Shown here: piece by piece, positions 8,816 through 17,334 of the stretch
Position numbering within the stretch: position 1 is the stretch's first letter
Layout of the letters: each line of letters begins with the position of its first letter
Assembly: GCA_041874725.1 (NCBI GenBank)
Contig: CP097466.1
Location: 4,340,001-4,404,000, forward strand
DNA from: Duganella sp. BuS-21
GTDB taxonomy: Bacteria; Pseudomonadota; Gammaproteobacteria; Burkholderiales; Burkholderiaceae_D
Direction: 5' to 3'
DNA: 64,000 bases
Notes under the pieces: generated by a model
What the model was told of the DNA's origin: nothing
Databases searched by the model: none
The model's input: only the letters and a program-made list of their open reading frames with translations
Made by a program: the position numbers and the translations under genes

Positions 8816-9468
8816 TCCCTTGCGGTGGCAGCCAGCGCCACCAGCATCGCGCACGGCAGCAGCAAGCCGTGGAAGCCGGTCAGCACAAACGCCACGCCGC
8901 CGCACATGCAGCCGGCGGCAAACGACAGCACCGGCCAGGTGAGCTTCTTGCAGCGGCCGATGGCGTCTTTGTCGCCGCGCAGCGAATCCACCAGCTCGAT
9001 CACCAGCGTCGTCACATTCCCGGTCATGACGGTGGTGGCCGCCGTCTTGCCCAGCAAAAGCTTGCCGTAGGCGTTTTGCACCGCCATGGCGCCGGCGCAC
9101 AGCGCGCCGGTCAGCAGCGTCAATGGCGCCGAGGCTTCCACCACGGGCGCCGCCTGCCACGCGCACACCACCGTCGCCAGCATCATGAACAGCTGGAACA
9201 GGAAGCTGTTGCGCAGGGTCTTGCCGCCGTTGCGGTCCCAATGCAATATCGCCAGCCGCGCCAGCGCGACAAACAGAATAAACACCGGGAACACCATCAG
9301 CTTGATGATGATCGCCTGCGTAGGCTCGATCAGCGCGCGGCCGATCAGCACGAAGTTGCCTGTCACGTGGGCCGTGAACAAGCCGAATAACCCGACAAAG
9401 CCCAGCGTGTCGACGTAGCCGGCCAGGAAGCCCAGCGCCACGCCTTGTTTGATATCACCGCGTTCCAT
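8812..9468 (-). CDS. DUF1275 (YoaK-like) membrane protein
   Basis: 218 residues with about six hydrophobic segments. The N-terminal signature GFLAGYVDTLGFVGLFGLFTAHVTGN is the conserved DUF1275 start (quoted here in part: FTAHVTGN). The family is found widely in bacteria and its function is unknown; a transporter-like role is often assumed. The gene overlaps the end of the upstream DoxX gene by 14 bases, so the two are translationally coupled. Its stop shares bases with the response regulator stop on the other strand. Confidence 0.85.
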   Translation of the reverse strand: MERGDIKQGVALGFLAGYVDTLGFVGLFGLFTAHVTGNFVLIGRALIEPTQAIIIKLMVFPVFILFVALARLAILHWDRNGGKTLRNSFLFQLFMMLATVVCAWQAAPVVEASAPLTLLTGALCAGAMAVQNAYGKLLLGKTAATTVMTGNVTTLVIELVDSLRGDKDAIGRCKKLTWPVLSFAAGCMCGGVAFVLTGFHGLLLPCAMLVALAATARD

Positions 9469-9862
9469 TACTACCCTTTTGTAAATCCAGCCAGGCCACC
9501 AGCAGGAAAGCGCCGGTAAGACCCAGATGTTCGAAAAAGCTGTTGGCCGCCATGAAGCGCTCCATGCCGGACATCTCCCAAAACCGGTTGGCGACGAAGG
9601 TCGCCAACAACGTAAACACGCCGAGGAAACCGGCGCCCAGCCAGCGGTAATAGCCGCTGAGGATGGCCAGCGACGCGCCCAGTTCCAGCGCGATCACCAG
9701 CGCGGCCAGCGGCCCCGCCGGCGACAGGCCGAAATGCTGCATCTCGCCGACCGCCGAGTTGAAGTCGGTCAGCTTGTTGATGCCGCCCTGCAGATACGCA
9801 GCGCACAGCAGCAGCAGGCATACCCAGCGGATCCATGGCGCAGATAATATATTTCGATTCAT
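9455..9862 (-). CDS. DoxX-family membrane protein
   Basis: 135 residues with four predicted membrane helices. LQGGINKLTDF early in the protein and ALELGASLAILSGYYRWLGA in the middle match the DoxX family, small inner-membrane proteins of uncertain role linked in some species to redox or sulfur-compound stress. It is the first gene of a two-gene operon with DUF1275, whose start lies inside its 3' end. A cluster of hairpin repeats lies immediately upstream. Confidence 0.8.
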   Translation of the reverse strand: MNRNILSAPWIRWVCLLLLCAAYLQGGINKLTDFNSAVGEMQHFGLSPAGPLAALVIALELGASLAILSGYYRWLGAGFLGVFTLLATFVANRFWEMSGMERFMAANSFFEHLGLTGAFLLVAWLDLQKGSNGTR

Positions 9863-9882
9863 TCGGTCTCCGTTTGCGCGTC

Positions 9883-9962
9883 GCTCCCGCGCAGGCGGGA
9901 GCCCATACTCAGCATGGATTCCCGCGTACGCGGGAAGTCATTTCGCCCAATGGGCGGAATGA
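9883..9962. repeat. Cluster of three GC-rich hairpins (REP/dRS3-like)
   Basis: Three stem-loops follow one another. GCTCCCGC-gcag-GCGGGAGC (9883-9902) has a perfect 8-bp stem. TTCCCGCG-TA-CGCGGGAA (9919-9936) is perfect. TCATTTCGCCC-aat-GGGCGGAATGA (9938-9962) has one G:T pair. The cluster sits between the amidohydrolase stop (9969, reverse strand) and the DoxX start. It may end or protect the amidohydrolase mRNA. Related hairpins occur at 54819-54900. Confidence 0.75.
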
Positions 9963-9968
9963 CGTTGT

Positions 9969-11888
9969 CTATACCGCCCAGCAGGCACAGCCCAGCGCGC
10001 CCCAGAAGCTCTTCAGGTCCGACACCGGCGCCTTGCTGCCCCACGAGTTGGCGTGCTGGTGGCCATGCACATTGCAGTTGTTGGCGCAGCCGCAGGCGGC
10101 GGCCTGCTGTTCGCGTTCACGCTTCTGCTGCAACTGGCGCTTTTCCAGTTCCTTGAGCGCGGCGCGGCTGGTGCCCTGCTTCTCGCCCCATCCGGCATAG
10201 CCGCCGAAACGGCGCACCGGCGACCAATCCGGCATGGCCGGCGGCGGCGGCGTATCGTGGCTGGCGAAGGCGCCGGCCGCGTACACCACCTTGCCGCCGA
10301 CGATGGTCAGGTCGGAACTCAAGTCCCAGATCTCGCTTTCAGCGCAGGCGTAGTAATCCTTGTCGGGCACGATCATGTCGGCCAGCTGGCCCACCTGGAT
10401 GCGGCCCTTTTTGCCCTCTTCGTTGGAGAACCAGGTGGTGTTCTCGGTCCACATGCGCAGCGCCGCTTCGCGGTCCAGGCAGTTGGCGCGCGGGTAGAGC
10501 TGCGCGCCACCGACGGTTTTACCGGTAATCATCCAGGCCAGCGACACCCACGGATTATAGGAAGCCACGCGGGTGGCGTCGGTGCCGGCCGAGGTTTTCA
10601 CGCCCGCTTCGATGATCTTCTTGATCGGCGGCGTGGCCTCGGCCGCGCCGTGGCCGTAACGCTCGATGAAGTATTCACCCTGGTAGGCCATGCGGTGCTG
10701 CACGGCGACGCCTCCGCCCAGCGCGGCGATGCGGTCGATCGAGCGGTCGGAGATGGTTTCAGCGTGGTCGAAGAACCAGTTCAGCCCTTCCAGCGGGATA
10801 TCCTGGTTCACGCGCTCAAACACATCCAGCGCGCGGCTGATGGTTTCGTCGTAGGTGGCATGCATGCGCCATGGCCAGCGGTTCTGCGCCAGCACGCGCA
10901 CCACGCCTTCCAGGTCGTCCTCCATCGATTCCGGCATGTCGGGACGCGGCTGGCGGAAGTCTTCGAAGTCGGCCGCCGAGAAGGTCAGCATTTCGCCCGC
11001 GCCGTTGTGGCGGAAGTAATCGTCGCCCTGCTGGTACTTCACGGCCTGCGTCCAGTTCAGGAAGTCTTCCTTCTCCTGCTTGGGCTTCTGCGTGAACAGG
11101 TTGTAGGCCATGCGGATAGTCAGCTGGTTGGCGTCGGCCAGCTGCTGCACCACCTGGTAGTCCTCAGGATAATTCTGGAAGCCGCCGCCGGCGTCGATCA
11201 CGCCGGTGACGCCAAGACGATTCAGCTCGCGCATGAAATGACGGGTCGAGTTGACCTGGTATTCCAGCGGCAGTTTCGGGCCTTTCGACAGCGTCGAGTA
11301 GAGGATGGCGGCATTCGGCTTGGCCAGCAGCAGGCCGGTGGGATTGCCGGAACCGTCGCGCAAGATCTGGCCGCCCGGCGGCTCCGGCGTGTCCTTGGTG
11401 TAGCCGACGGCGCGCAAGGCGGCGCCGTTCAGCAGCGCGCGGTCATACAGGTGCAGGATGAACACCGGCGTATCGGGCGCCACGGCGTTCAGTTCCTCGA
11501 TGGTCGGCAGGCGTTTCTCGGCGAACTGGTGTTCGGTGAAGCCGCCCACCACGCGCACCCACTGCGGCGCCGGCGTGATCGCCACCTGCGCCTTGAGCAT
11601 GGCCATGGCATCGGCCAGCGAACGCACGCCGTCCCAGCGCAGCTCCAGATTGAAATTCAGGCCGCCACGGATGATGTGGCAGTGGTTGTCGATCAGTCCT
11701 GGCAGCACGCGCTTGCCCTGCAGGTCGATGATTTTGGTGTTGGCCCCGGCCAGCGCCATGATCTCGTTGGCGCGGCCGACGTGGGTGAATTTGCCATCCT
11801 TGATGGCGACCGCTTCGGCATGTGGGTTGCTGCGGTCCAGCGTGGCGAACAGGCCACGGTGGAGAATCAGGTCGGGCGTTTGTTGCAT
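9969..11888 (-). CDS. Amidohydrolase family protein (YtcJ-like) with Cys-rich tail
   Basis: 639 residues of the amidohydrolase_3 type. The metal-binding HxH is in LPGLIDNHCHIIRGG near residue 68. The C-terminal SAGTDATR carries the conserved metal Asp, and ADMIVPDKDYY is the returning beta-sandwich part. The family hydrolyses C-N bonds in small amides, ureas or formamides, usually with a zinc centre. There is no signal peptide, so it is cytosolic. The last about 50 residues are unusual, with ACGCANNCNVHGHQHAN and a final GCACWAV. They could form a metal-binding or disulfide tail. It follows the XapX gene on the same strand: the overlap is a single base (11888), so the two are coupled. The substrate is unknown. 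Confidence 0.85.
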   Translation of the reverse strand: MQQTPDLILHRGLFATLDRSNPHAEAVAIKDGKFTHVGRANEIMALAGANTKIIDLQGKRVLPGLIDNHCHIIRGGLNFNLELRWDGVRSLADAMAMLKAQVAITPAPQWVRVVGGFTEHQFAEKRLPTIEELNAVAPDTPVFILHLYDRALLNGAALRAVGYTKDTPEPPGGQILRDGSGNPTGLLLAKPNAAILYSTLSKGPKLPLEYQVNSTRHFMRELNRLGVTGVIDAGGGFQNYPEDYQVVQQLADANQLTIRMAYNLFTQKPKQEKEDFLNWTQAVKYQQGDDYFRHNGAGEMLTFSAADFEDFRQPRPDMPESMEDDLEGVVRVLAQNRWPWRMHATYDETISRALDVFERVNQDIPLEGLNWFFDHAETISDRSIDRIAALGGGVAVQHRMAYQGEYFIERYGHGAAEATPPIKKIIEAGVKTSAGTDATRVASYNPWVSLAWMITGKTVGGAQLYPRANCLDREAALRMWTENTTWFSNEEGKKGRIQVGQLADMIVPDKDYYACAESEIWDLSSDLTIVGGKVVYAAGAFASHDTPPPPAMPDWSPVRRFGGYAGWGEKQGTSRAALKELEKRQLQQKREREQQAAACGCANNCNVHGHQHANSWGSKAPVSDLKSFWGALGCACWAV

Positions 11889-12151
11889 CAGGTGCTCCTG
11901 GTTTCATCGGACTTCTGCGCGGACGGCAGCTGACCGAAACAGTGTGGTTTTACGTGGTCTTTGAGCCACGATACTTTAGGCGCTTCGGGCTGCCACAATT
12001 GACGCAGCAGCGGCGGCAGCTGCTCGCCGAGCAGCATGCCGAGCAGGCCGACCAGCGCGATCACCGGCGGCGCAGGCGAACGCACGTTCAGAAATCCGTA
12101 GATCAGGCCCACCAGCAAACCGACGGCCACCGATACGATATACATTTTCAT
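11888..12151 (-). CDS. XapX (DUF1427) small membrane protein
   Basis: 87 residues from the ATG at 12151. The protein begins with two hydrophobic helices (VSVAVGLLVGLIYGFLNV, then PPVIALVGLLGMLLGEQL), the XapX pattern, followed by a polar C-terminus. XapX genes are often found beside amidohydrolase or cysteine hydrolase genes, as here, and the protein is thought to be a membrane partner, but its function is not established. The open frame extends upstream to 12316. That extension has no family similarity, and it would overlap the divergent sensor kinase start, so the internal ATG is preferred. Confidence 0.75.
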   Translation of the reverse strand: MKMYIVSVAVGLLVGLIYGFLNVRSPAPPVIALVGLLGMLLGEQLPPLLRQLWQPEAPKVSWLKDHVKPHCFGQLPSAQKSDETRST

Positions 12152-12303
12152 GATTGGGCATAGCTCCGGTAGGTGAATCGTACCCATAGTGTAAAGAGGT
12201 CGCCGGCTTCCGGCATCACCGGTATTGATCGGGTGCTTCCCTCCCTTTTGGGGGATCCCAACTTGCGCTTCAATAGGTGTTGCATCAATGCTAAAATGAC
12301 CAG

Positions 12304-15300
12304 ATGACGACTGCACGCGCGACCCTGCTACTGCATGCCGCTGCCTGGTGCGGCCTGCTGGTGCTCGGCCTGATGCCGTGTGTCCCGGCGGCCGCGCAGC
12401 AGCCGGCGCCCCGCCTGCAGGAACAATACACCCACACCGCCTGGAGCGCGCTCGATAGCGCGCCGGTCGACATCCTGAATATCGCGCAAACCAGCGACGG
12501 CTGGCTGTGGCTCGCCACCGGCACCGGCTTGTACCGCTTCGACGGCCGCCGCTACGAGCGCATGGACAGTGTCGGCGGCCACGCCCTGCTGTCCTCCAAC
12601 GTCCGCACGCTGTATGCGCCGCCCGAAGGCGGCCTGTGGGTCGGCTACCGCACCGGCGGCGGCATCAGCTACTTCCACCACGGCCAGGCGCGCCACTACG
12701 CCGCCGGCAACGGCCTGCCGTCCGGCGCCGTCACCAGCATCGCGCGCGCGCCCGACGGCAAGCTGTGGGTGGCCGCGCGCGACGGCCTGGCGCGCTTCGA
12801 CGGCGACCGTTTCGTCACCGTCGGCGCCGAAGCCGGCCTGCCGAAACGGCGTGCGCGCCAGGTGCTGTTCGACCGCAGCGGGCGGCAATGGGTGGCCATG
12901 CAGGGCGGCGCCTACAGCCGCGCCGACGCCGCTTCGCCGTTCCGGCCGGCGTGGCCGCACGGCGACTTGAGCGGGCTGTCGCTGGCGCCGGATGGTTCGG
13001 TATGGGCCTCCGACATCGACAGCTACTACCGCATGCAGCCGGACGCGCCCGAAGGCGACGCGGCGGCGCGGCCGGCGCTGGCCGGCAGCAATATGCACTA
13101 CGACCGCGATGGCAATATGTGGCTGTTCCGCGCCGGCGGCATGGAGCGGCGCAACGCCGGCAGCAGCGAGGCCGGACTGCAGCAGGATCTCAACGGCGGC
13201 CTGCCGCAGAGCTTTTTCCAGGACCGCGAAGGCAACGTCTGGATCGGCACCTCGGCCGGCCTGAATCGCTTCCGCCGCAACCGCCTGCTGACCCTTCCGC
13301 TGCAAACCATTTTCAATCATCCGGCCATCGCGCCGGCGGCCGGCGGCGGGGTCTGGGCCGGCGACCGCAGCGGCGCGCTGCATGCGCTGGGACCGGAGGG
13401 CGAGCGCCGCAGCGTGCTGTCGGGCGATATCTCGGCGCTGTACCGCGATCCGGACGGCGTGCTCTGGGCCGGTAACGACGACGAGGTGTGGAGCGTCAGC
13501 AGCAAGCGTAACGACCGCAACGACCGCAATTTCGCCAAGGACCGCATCGAACGCTATCCGCTGCCGCCGGAAGCGCGCAGCTACGAAGTGCAGGCCATGA
13601 GCCGCGCGCCCGACGGCGGCTTGTGGGTCTCCATCGTGCGCGAAGGTTTGTATCTATTGAAGGACGGCCAGTGGCGCCGCCAGCCCGCCCTGCCGGCGAA
13701 CATGCCCGGCATGGCCGATCCCTTCCCCATTTGCCTGGCGGACGGTGGCAACGGCGTGCTGTGGGCCGGCTATATCCGCAACCACATCGTGCGCATCGCC
13801 GGCGACAAGGTCGTTACCTACGGCGCGGAGCAAGGCGTAGAGCTGGGCAATGTGCTGACCATGTACCGCCACAACGGCCAGATGTGGGCCGGCGGCGAGC
13901 GCGGTGTGGCCTGGTTCGACGGCGAGCGCTTCGTGCCGCTGCACGGCCGCAAGGGCGAAACCTTCCGCGGCGTGTCCGGCATCGTCCGCAGCGCGCGCGG
14001 CGACCTGTGGCTGTTCGGCACCGAGGGCCTTAGCCGCGTCAGCGCGGAACAAGTGGCGCTGATCCAGCGTCAGCACCACCACGAAGTCGATTTCGAACGC
14101 TTCGATGCCCACGATGGTTTACTGGGCGCTGCCTCGCAGCTACGACCCATGCCGTCGCTAGTGCTGGGCGACGACGGCCTGCTATGGATGGCCACCGCCA
14201 ACCGCATCAACTGGATCGACCCGTCGCGCATCGTGCGCAATCCGGTGCCGCCGGCGGTGCTGGTGCAGGGACTGGCGATCGGCGAGCAGCACTTCAGCCC
14301 CCTGCCCGGCCTGACGCTGCCCAAATCCACCAACAACCTGCGCATCGACTACACGGCATTGAGCCTGAGCGTGCCGGAACGCGTGCGCTTCCGCTACCGC
14401 CTCGACGGCGTCGACAGCGACTGGCAGGATCCCGGCGCGCGACGCCAGGCCTTCTACACCAATCTCGATCCCGGCCAGTACCGCTTCCGCGTGATGGCGG
14501 CCAACGAGGACGGCGTCTGGAACCCGCAGGAAGCGGAGCTATCCTTCAGCATTCCGCCCACCTTCATCGAAACCATGTGGTTCAAGCTGCTGTGCGCGGT
14601 CGCGGCCGGCCTGTTGCTGTGGGCGGCCTACCGCTGGCGCCTGCAGCAGGTGACCATGCAGCTGCGCCGCCGGCTGGAAGACCGCGCCGATGAACGCGAG
14701 CGCATCGCCCGCGCGCTGCACGACACCTTCCTGCAAAGCGTGCAAGGGCTGATGCTGCGCGTGCAGACGCTGCTCAAGCGCCTGCCGGCCGACGGCGAAG
14801 CGTATAAGCTGGTGGAGAAAATACTGAACCAGGCCGACACGGTGCTGGCCGAAGGCCGCAACCAGGTCAGCGGCCTGCGCACCGTCACGCTGTACCAGCA
14901 CGACCTGCCACGTTTGTTCAGCGAACTGGGACAGCAGCTGCGCGAGGAACAAGCGGCCGATTTCGCGCTGATCGTCACCGGCCAGCTGGCGGCGTTGAAG
15001 GAACCTGCCGGCGAACACCTGTACCACATCGGCCGCGAGGCGCTGCTGAACGCCTTCCGCCACGCCGGCGCCTGCCGCATCGAGCTGGAACTGGGCTACG
15101 CGCAGGACACCTTCACGCTGCAGGTGCGCGACGACGGCGGAGGCATACCGGAAGAAGTATTGGCCGCAGGCGAACTGCCCGGCCACTGGGGCCTGATCGG
15201 CATGCGCGAACGGGCGACCAAGATCGACGCCACGCTGGCCCTCTGGTGCCGCCCGAGCATGGGCACTGTGGTGGAGCTGCGCGCTCCCGCAGGGTCGGTA

Positions 15301-15354
15301 TATGAACGCCGGCGCGGCGCGCTACGCCGCTGGCTGATGCGCGAAGCGGCCTAA
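12304..15354 (+). CDS. Beta-propeller sensor histidine kinase (Reg_prop/Y_Y_Y, HisKA_3)
   Basis: 1016 residues. In order: a signal peptide ending about residue 34; some 650 residues of two-component regulator propeller repeats with W-x-G and D-G-x-LW patterns (for example DGWLWLATGTGLYRFDG); a Y_Y_Y domain (about 670-750, FRYRLDGVDSDWQ); one membrane helix (LLCAVAAGLLLWAAY); a HisKA_3 phospho-acceptor region (RIARALHDTFLQSVQG, His about residue 806); and a HATPase with REALLNAFRHA and DDGGGI. The sensor part is periplasmic, and such propellers often sense carbohydrates or other polymers. The partner is probably the NarL regulator convergent at 15383-16030. It is divergent from XapX, with 152 bases between the starts. 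Confidence 0.92.
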   Translation: MTTARATLLLHAAAWCGLLVLGLMPCVPAAAQQPAPRLQEQYTHTAWSALDSAPVDILNIAQTSDGWLWLATGTGLYRFDGRRYERMDSVGGHALLSSNVRTLYAPPEGGLWVGYRTGGGISYFHHGQARHYAAGNGLPSGAVTSIARAPDGKLWVAARDGLARFDGDRFVTVGAEAGLPKRRARQVLFDRSGRQWVAMQGGAYSRADAASPFRPAWPHGDLSGLSLAPDGSVWASDIDSYYRMQPDAPEGDAAARPALAGSNMHYDRDGNMWLFRAGGMERRNAGSSEAGLQQDLNGGLPQSFFQDREGNVWIGTSAGLNRFRRNRLLTLPLQTIFNHPAIAPAAGGGVWAGDRSGALHALGPEGERRSVLSGDISALYRDPDGVLWAGNDDEVWSVSSKRNDRNDRNFAKDRIERYPLPPEARSYEVQAMSRAPDGGLWVSIVREGLYLLKDGQWRRQPALPANMPGMADPFPICLADGGNGVLWAGYIRNHIVRIAGDKVVTYGAEQGVELGNVLTMYRHNGQMWAGGERGVAWFDGERFVPLHGRKGETFRGVSGIVRSARGDLWLFGTEGLSRVSAEQVALIQRQHHHEVDFERFDAHDGLLGAASQLRPMPSLVLGDDGLLWMATANRINWIDPSRIVRNPVPPAVLVQGLAIGEQHFSPLPGLTLPKSTNNLRIDYTALSLSVPERVRFRYRLDGVDSDWQDPGARRQAFYTNLDPGQYRFRVMAANEDGVWNPQEAELSFSIPPTFIETMWFKLLCAVAAGLLLWAAYRWRLQQVTMQLRRRLEDRADERERIARALHDTFLQSVQGLMLRVQTLLKRLPADGEAYKLVEKILNQADTVLAEGRNQVSGLRTVTLYQHDLPRLFSELGQQLREEQAADFALIVTGQLAALKEPAGEHLYHIGREALLNAFRHAGACRIELELGYAQDTFTLQVRDDGGGIPEEVLAAGELPGHWGLIGMRERATKIDATLALWCRPSMGTVVELRAPAGSVYERRRGALRRWLMREAA

Positions 15355-15382
15355 GACACCAGCAACACCAAAACCGCCAGAA

Positions 15383-16030
15383 CTACTGCACCAGGCCGCA
15401 GGAATGCAGGTCGAGGATGCCGCGTTCGATCGCCATGGTCACCGCGTGGGTGCGGTCACTGGCGTTCAGCTTGGACAGGATGCTCTTCATGTGTACCTTG
15501 ACCGTCTCCTCGGAAATCGCCAGGTGCATGCCGATGCGCTTGTTGCTCTGGCCTCCGGCCACCAGCTGCAGCACCTCCACCTCGCGCTTGCTGAGCGCTC
15601 CCTCGTGCCAATGCTCGGCGATGCCGCTGGCCACCGCCGCCGGTATGCTGCGCCGTCCCTCGTGCACGCAGCGGATGGTCGCCAGCAGCTCCTTGCGCAG
15701 CATGCTCTTCAACAGATAGCCGCAGGCGCCGGCCGTGATCGCGCGCTGCGCCAGCACGTCGCCCTCGTAGGTGGTGAGCACCACGATGCGGGCGCCGGGG
15801 AATTCCCTGCGGATGGCGATGGTCGCATCAATGCCATTCATGTCGGGCATCTGGATATCCATCAGCGTGACGTCCGGCTGCAGGCGCCGATAGGCTTCCA
15901 CCGCCTGCACGCCGTTGGTGGCCTCTTCCACCACGCGCATATCGCTCTCGTCGGCGATGACGCTGGCTATGCCTTCGCGGAACATGGGGTGGTCATCCAC
16001 GCTCAGGATGGTGATGGGCGACGGGTTCAT
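15383..16030 (-). CDS. NarL-family response regulator, likely partner of the propeller kinase
   Basis: 215 residues from the ATG at 16030. The receiver has Asp12-Asp13, phospho-acceptor Asp58 (VTLMDIQMPDMNG), a Thr pair and Lys108 (GYLLK). The LuxR-type DNA-binding domain follows (LSKREVEVLQLVAGGQSNK, then AISEETVKVHMKSILSKL). Its gene converges on the kinase gene, with 28 bases between the stops, which suggests a functional pair. HisKA_3 kinases usually pair with NarL-type regulators. The frame is open upstream to 16342, but residues before MNPSPITILS have no domain. It is a close paralog of the regulator at 8183. Confidence 0.9.
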   Translation of the reverse strand: MNPSPITILSVDDHPMFREGIASVIADESDMRVVEEATNGVQAVEAYRRLQPDVTLMDIQMPDMNGIDATIAIRREFPGARIVVLTTYEGDVLAQRAITAGACGYLLKSMLRKELLATIRCVHEGRRSIPAAVASGIAEHWHEGALSKREVEVLQLVAGGQSNKRIGMHLAISEETVKVHMKSILSKLNASDRTHAVTMAIERGILDLHSCGLVQ

Positions 16031-16172
16031 GGGGCTACTCGCGAATAAAGTTCTGACATCTGCCAGCCAGCATGCCACAAGTGCAAGCTTTTGCCTATAC
16101 CTCCATCTGGGTAGGGAGGTACTCCCGGATCGGGGCGTGGCAAAAGCGTGCGAAAACCTTAATCTTATGCTT

Positions 16173-16550
16173 ATGCGAGGATTTACATCCAGTTTCCCGC
16201 GCGGGAGTGCGGGAGTCGGTCTCTTGATGTTAAGGGCAGCCGTAAGTCTGCAGCTACTGATGGAGAGCGGCTGCGGCGGCGTCACGCCCTGGTGGCTGGC
16301 GGTGCTGGTGGCGTTACTGGTGCTGGCGCTGATCACGGGCACCCTGACCCCGGTGGCCTCGCTGGCCGGCGCCGCGTTTCAAGTGGCATGCCTGGTGCAT
16401 GCCGACTGGCCGCATGCCGCGCTGCTGATGATCGCCACGGTGACGGCGATTGCGCTGGCGCTGTTGGACGCAGGGGCTTATTCGGTGGACGCGCGCCTGT
16501 TCGGGCGGCGCCGTCTGATCGTACCATCGAACCCGATCGATAGCGATTGA
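16173..16550 (+). CDS. Small membrane protein, DoxX-like
   Basis: 125 residues from the ATG at 16173. Four hydrophobic stretches are seen (GVGLLMLRAAVSLQLLM, WWLAVLVALLVLALITG, a Val/Ala-rich segment, and LLMIATVTAIALALLD). The ending GAYSVDARLFGRRRLIV is a recurring C-terminal pattern of DoxX-like proteins in Burkholderiales. Function is unknown. It starts 142 bases from the divergent NarL gene and is followed after 27 bases by the LuxR-like regulator, so the two probably form an operon. ATGs at 16167 and 16227 are alternative starts. Confidence 0.6.
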   Translation: MRGFTSSFPRGSAGVGLLMLRAAVSLQLLMESGCGGVTPWWLAVLVALLVLALITGTLTPVASLAGAAFQVACLVHADWPHAALLMIATVTAIALALLDAGAYSVDARLFGRRRLIVPSNPIDSD

Positions 16551-16577
16551 TGCAGTTTTCATTTTTAGGAGAGACAC

Positions 16578-17282
16578 ATGCGAGTGGATAACCGTTCCTG
16601 GCCACAGGCCCCCATCGCCGGTATCGGCACCGGTACCGGTAACGACGCCGGCATCCAGCAGGGTGACCAGGTCCGCGTGCTGGTCGCGCATGCGGACCCC
16701 ATCGTCAGCGCCGGCCTGGCCACGCTGCTCGGCGCCCACGGCGACATGCACATCGCCACGGTCGGCGCCGATCCGGCCAGCCATGCGAACGCCGACGTCA
16801 TCGTCGTCGACCACCGCAGCGGCCTGGAACACATGCGCCGCAGCGCCCACGCCCCGCACCACAGCGACCAGCCGCGCGTGCTGATCGTCACCCAGCTCGA
16901 ACGTGAATGGGAAGTACGCACGGCGATGATGGCCGGCGTGCACGGCTACCTGCTGCAGAACGCCGATTCCGAACAGCTGCTCACCGCCGTGCGCACGCTA
17001 AGCCGTGGCATGCGCTATCTGAGCTCGGAACTGAGCCGCTGCGTGGCCGACAGCTTCACCCGCATCGGCCTGACCAGCCGCGAAACCGACGTGCTGCAAC
17101 TGCTGGCTCAGGGCCAGTGCAACAAGTCGATCGCGCGTGAACTCGGCATCGGCGTCGGCACCGTCAAGACCCACGTCAAGGGCCTGTTCGACAAGCTGGG
17201 CGCCACCGCGCGCACCCATGCGGTGGTGCTGGCCACGCGACGCGGCCTGGTCGGCGACTCCTATTTAAATCAGCCGCACTGA
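16578..17282 (+). CDS. LuxR-type regulator with degenerate receiver domain
   Basis: 234 residues with an excellent ribosome site (taggagag). After a 30-residue Gly-rich extension the receiver fold is recognisable (RVLVAHADPIVSAGLATLL). Phospho-acceptor Asp78 and Thr105 are kept, but the paired acidic residues that bind Mg2+ are His38 and Ala39, and the invariant Lys is Gln127 (GYLLQNAD). Normal phosphorylation is therefore unlikely. The C-terminal helix-turn-helix is intact (LTSRETDVLQLLAQGQCNK, then VGTVKTHVKGLFDKL). It is probably constitutive, or it may be controlled by a ligand or partner protein. It follows the DoxX-like gene after 27 bases. Confidence 0.88.
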   Translation: MRVDNRSWPQAPIAGIGTGTGNDAGIQQGDQVRVLVAHADPIVSAGLATLLGAHGDMHIATVGADPASHANADVIVVDHRSGLEHMRRSAHAPHHSDQPRVLIVTQLEREWEVRTAMMAGVHGYLLQNADSEQLLTAVRTLSRGMRYLSSELSRCVADSFTRIGLTSRETDVLQLLAQGQCNKSIARELGIGVGTVKTHVKGLFDKLGATARTHAVVLATRRGLVGDSYLNQPH

Positions 17283-17288
17283 AATATC

Positions 17289-17300
17289 ATTAGGAGTCCT
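17289..17300. promoter_or_regulatory. Putative MarR operator, copy 1
   Basis: ATTAGGAGTCCT, containing the interrupted palindrome AGGA-G-TCCT. It ends on the first base of the -35 element of the marR-like gene. The identical 12-mer occurs before the AhpD-like gene at 18018-18029. Shared sequence and position suggest autoregulation, which is inference. Confidence 0.45.
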
Positions 17301-17327
17301 TGCTAATTAAAAAAAGCCGCGTATAAT
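17300..17327 (+). promoter_or_regulatory. Sigma70 promoter of the MarR gene, probably leaderless
   Basis: -35 TTGCTA (17300-17305), a 16-base spacer, and a perfect -10 TATAAT (17322-17327). The ATG is at 17335, only seven bases after the -10. Transcription would start at or next to the start codon, and no Shine-Dalgarno sequence is present. Confidence 0.6.
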
Positions 17328-17334
17328 ACGCAGC

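Noticed and set aside
10053..11933. A 626-codon open frame opposite the amidohydrolase gene
   Set aside because: Composition typical of antisense frames in GC-rich DNA; the reverse frame carries a complete amidohydrolase.
12152..12303. Possible riboswitch in the XapX leader
   Set aside because: Hairpins such as CCCTCCC-ttt-GGGGGA can be drawn, but no known consensus was recognised.
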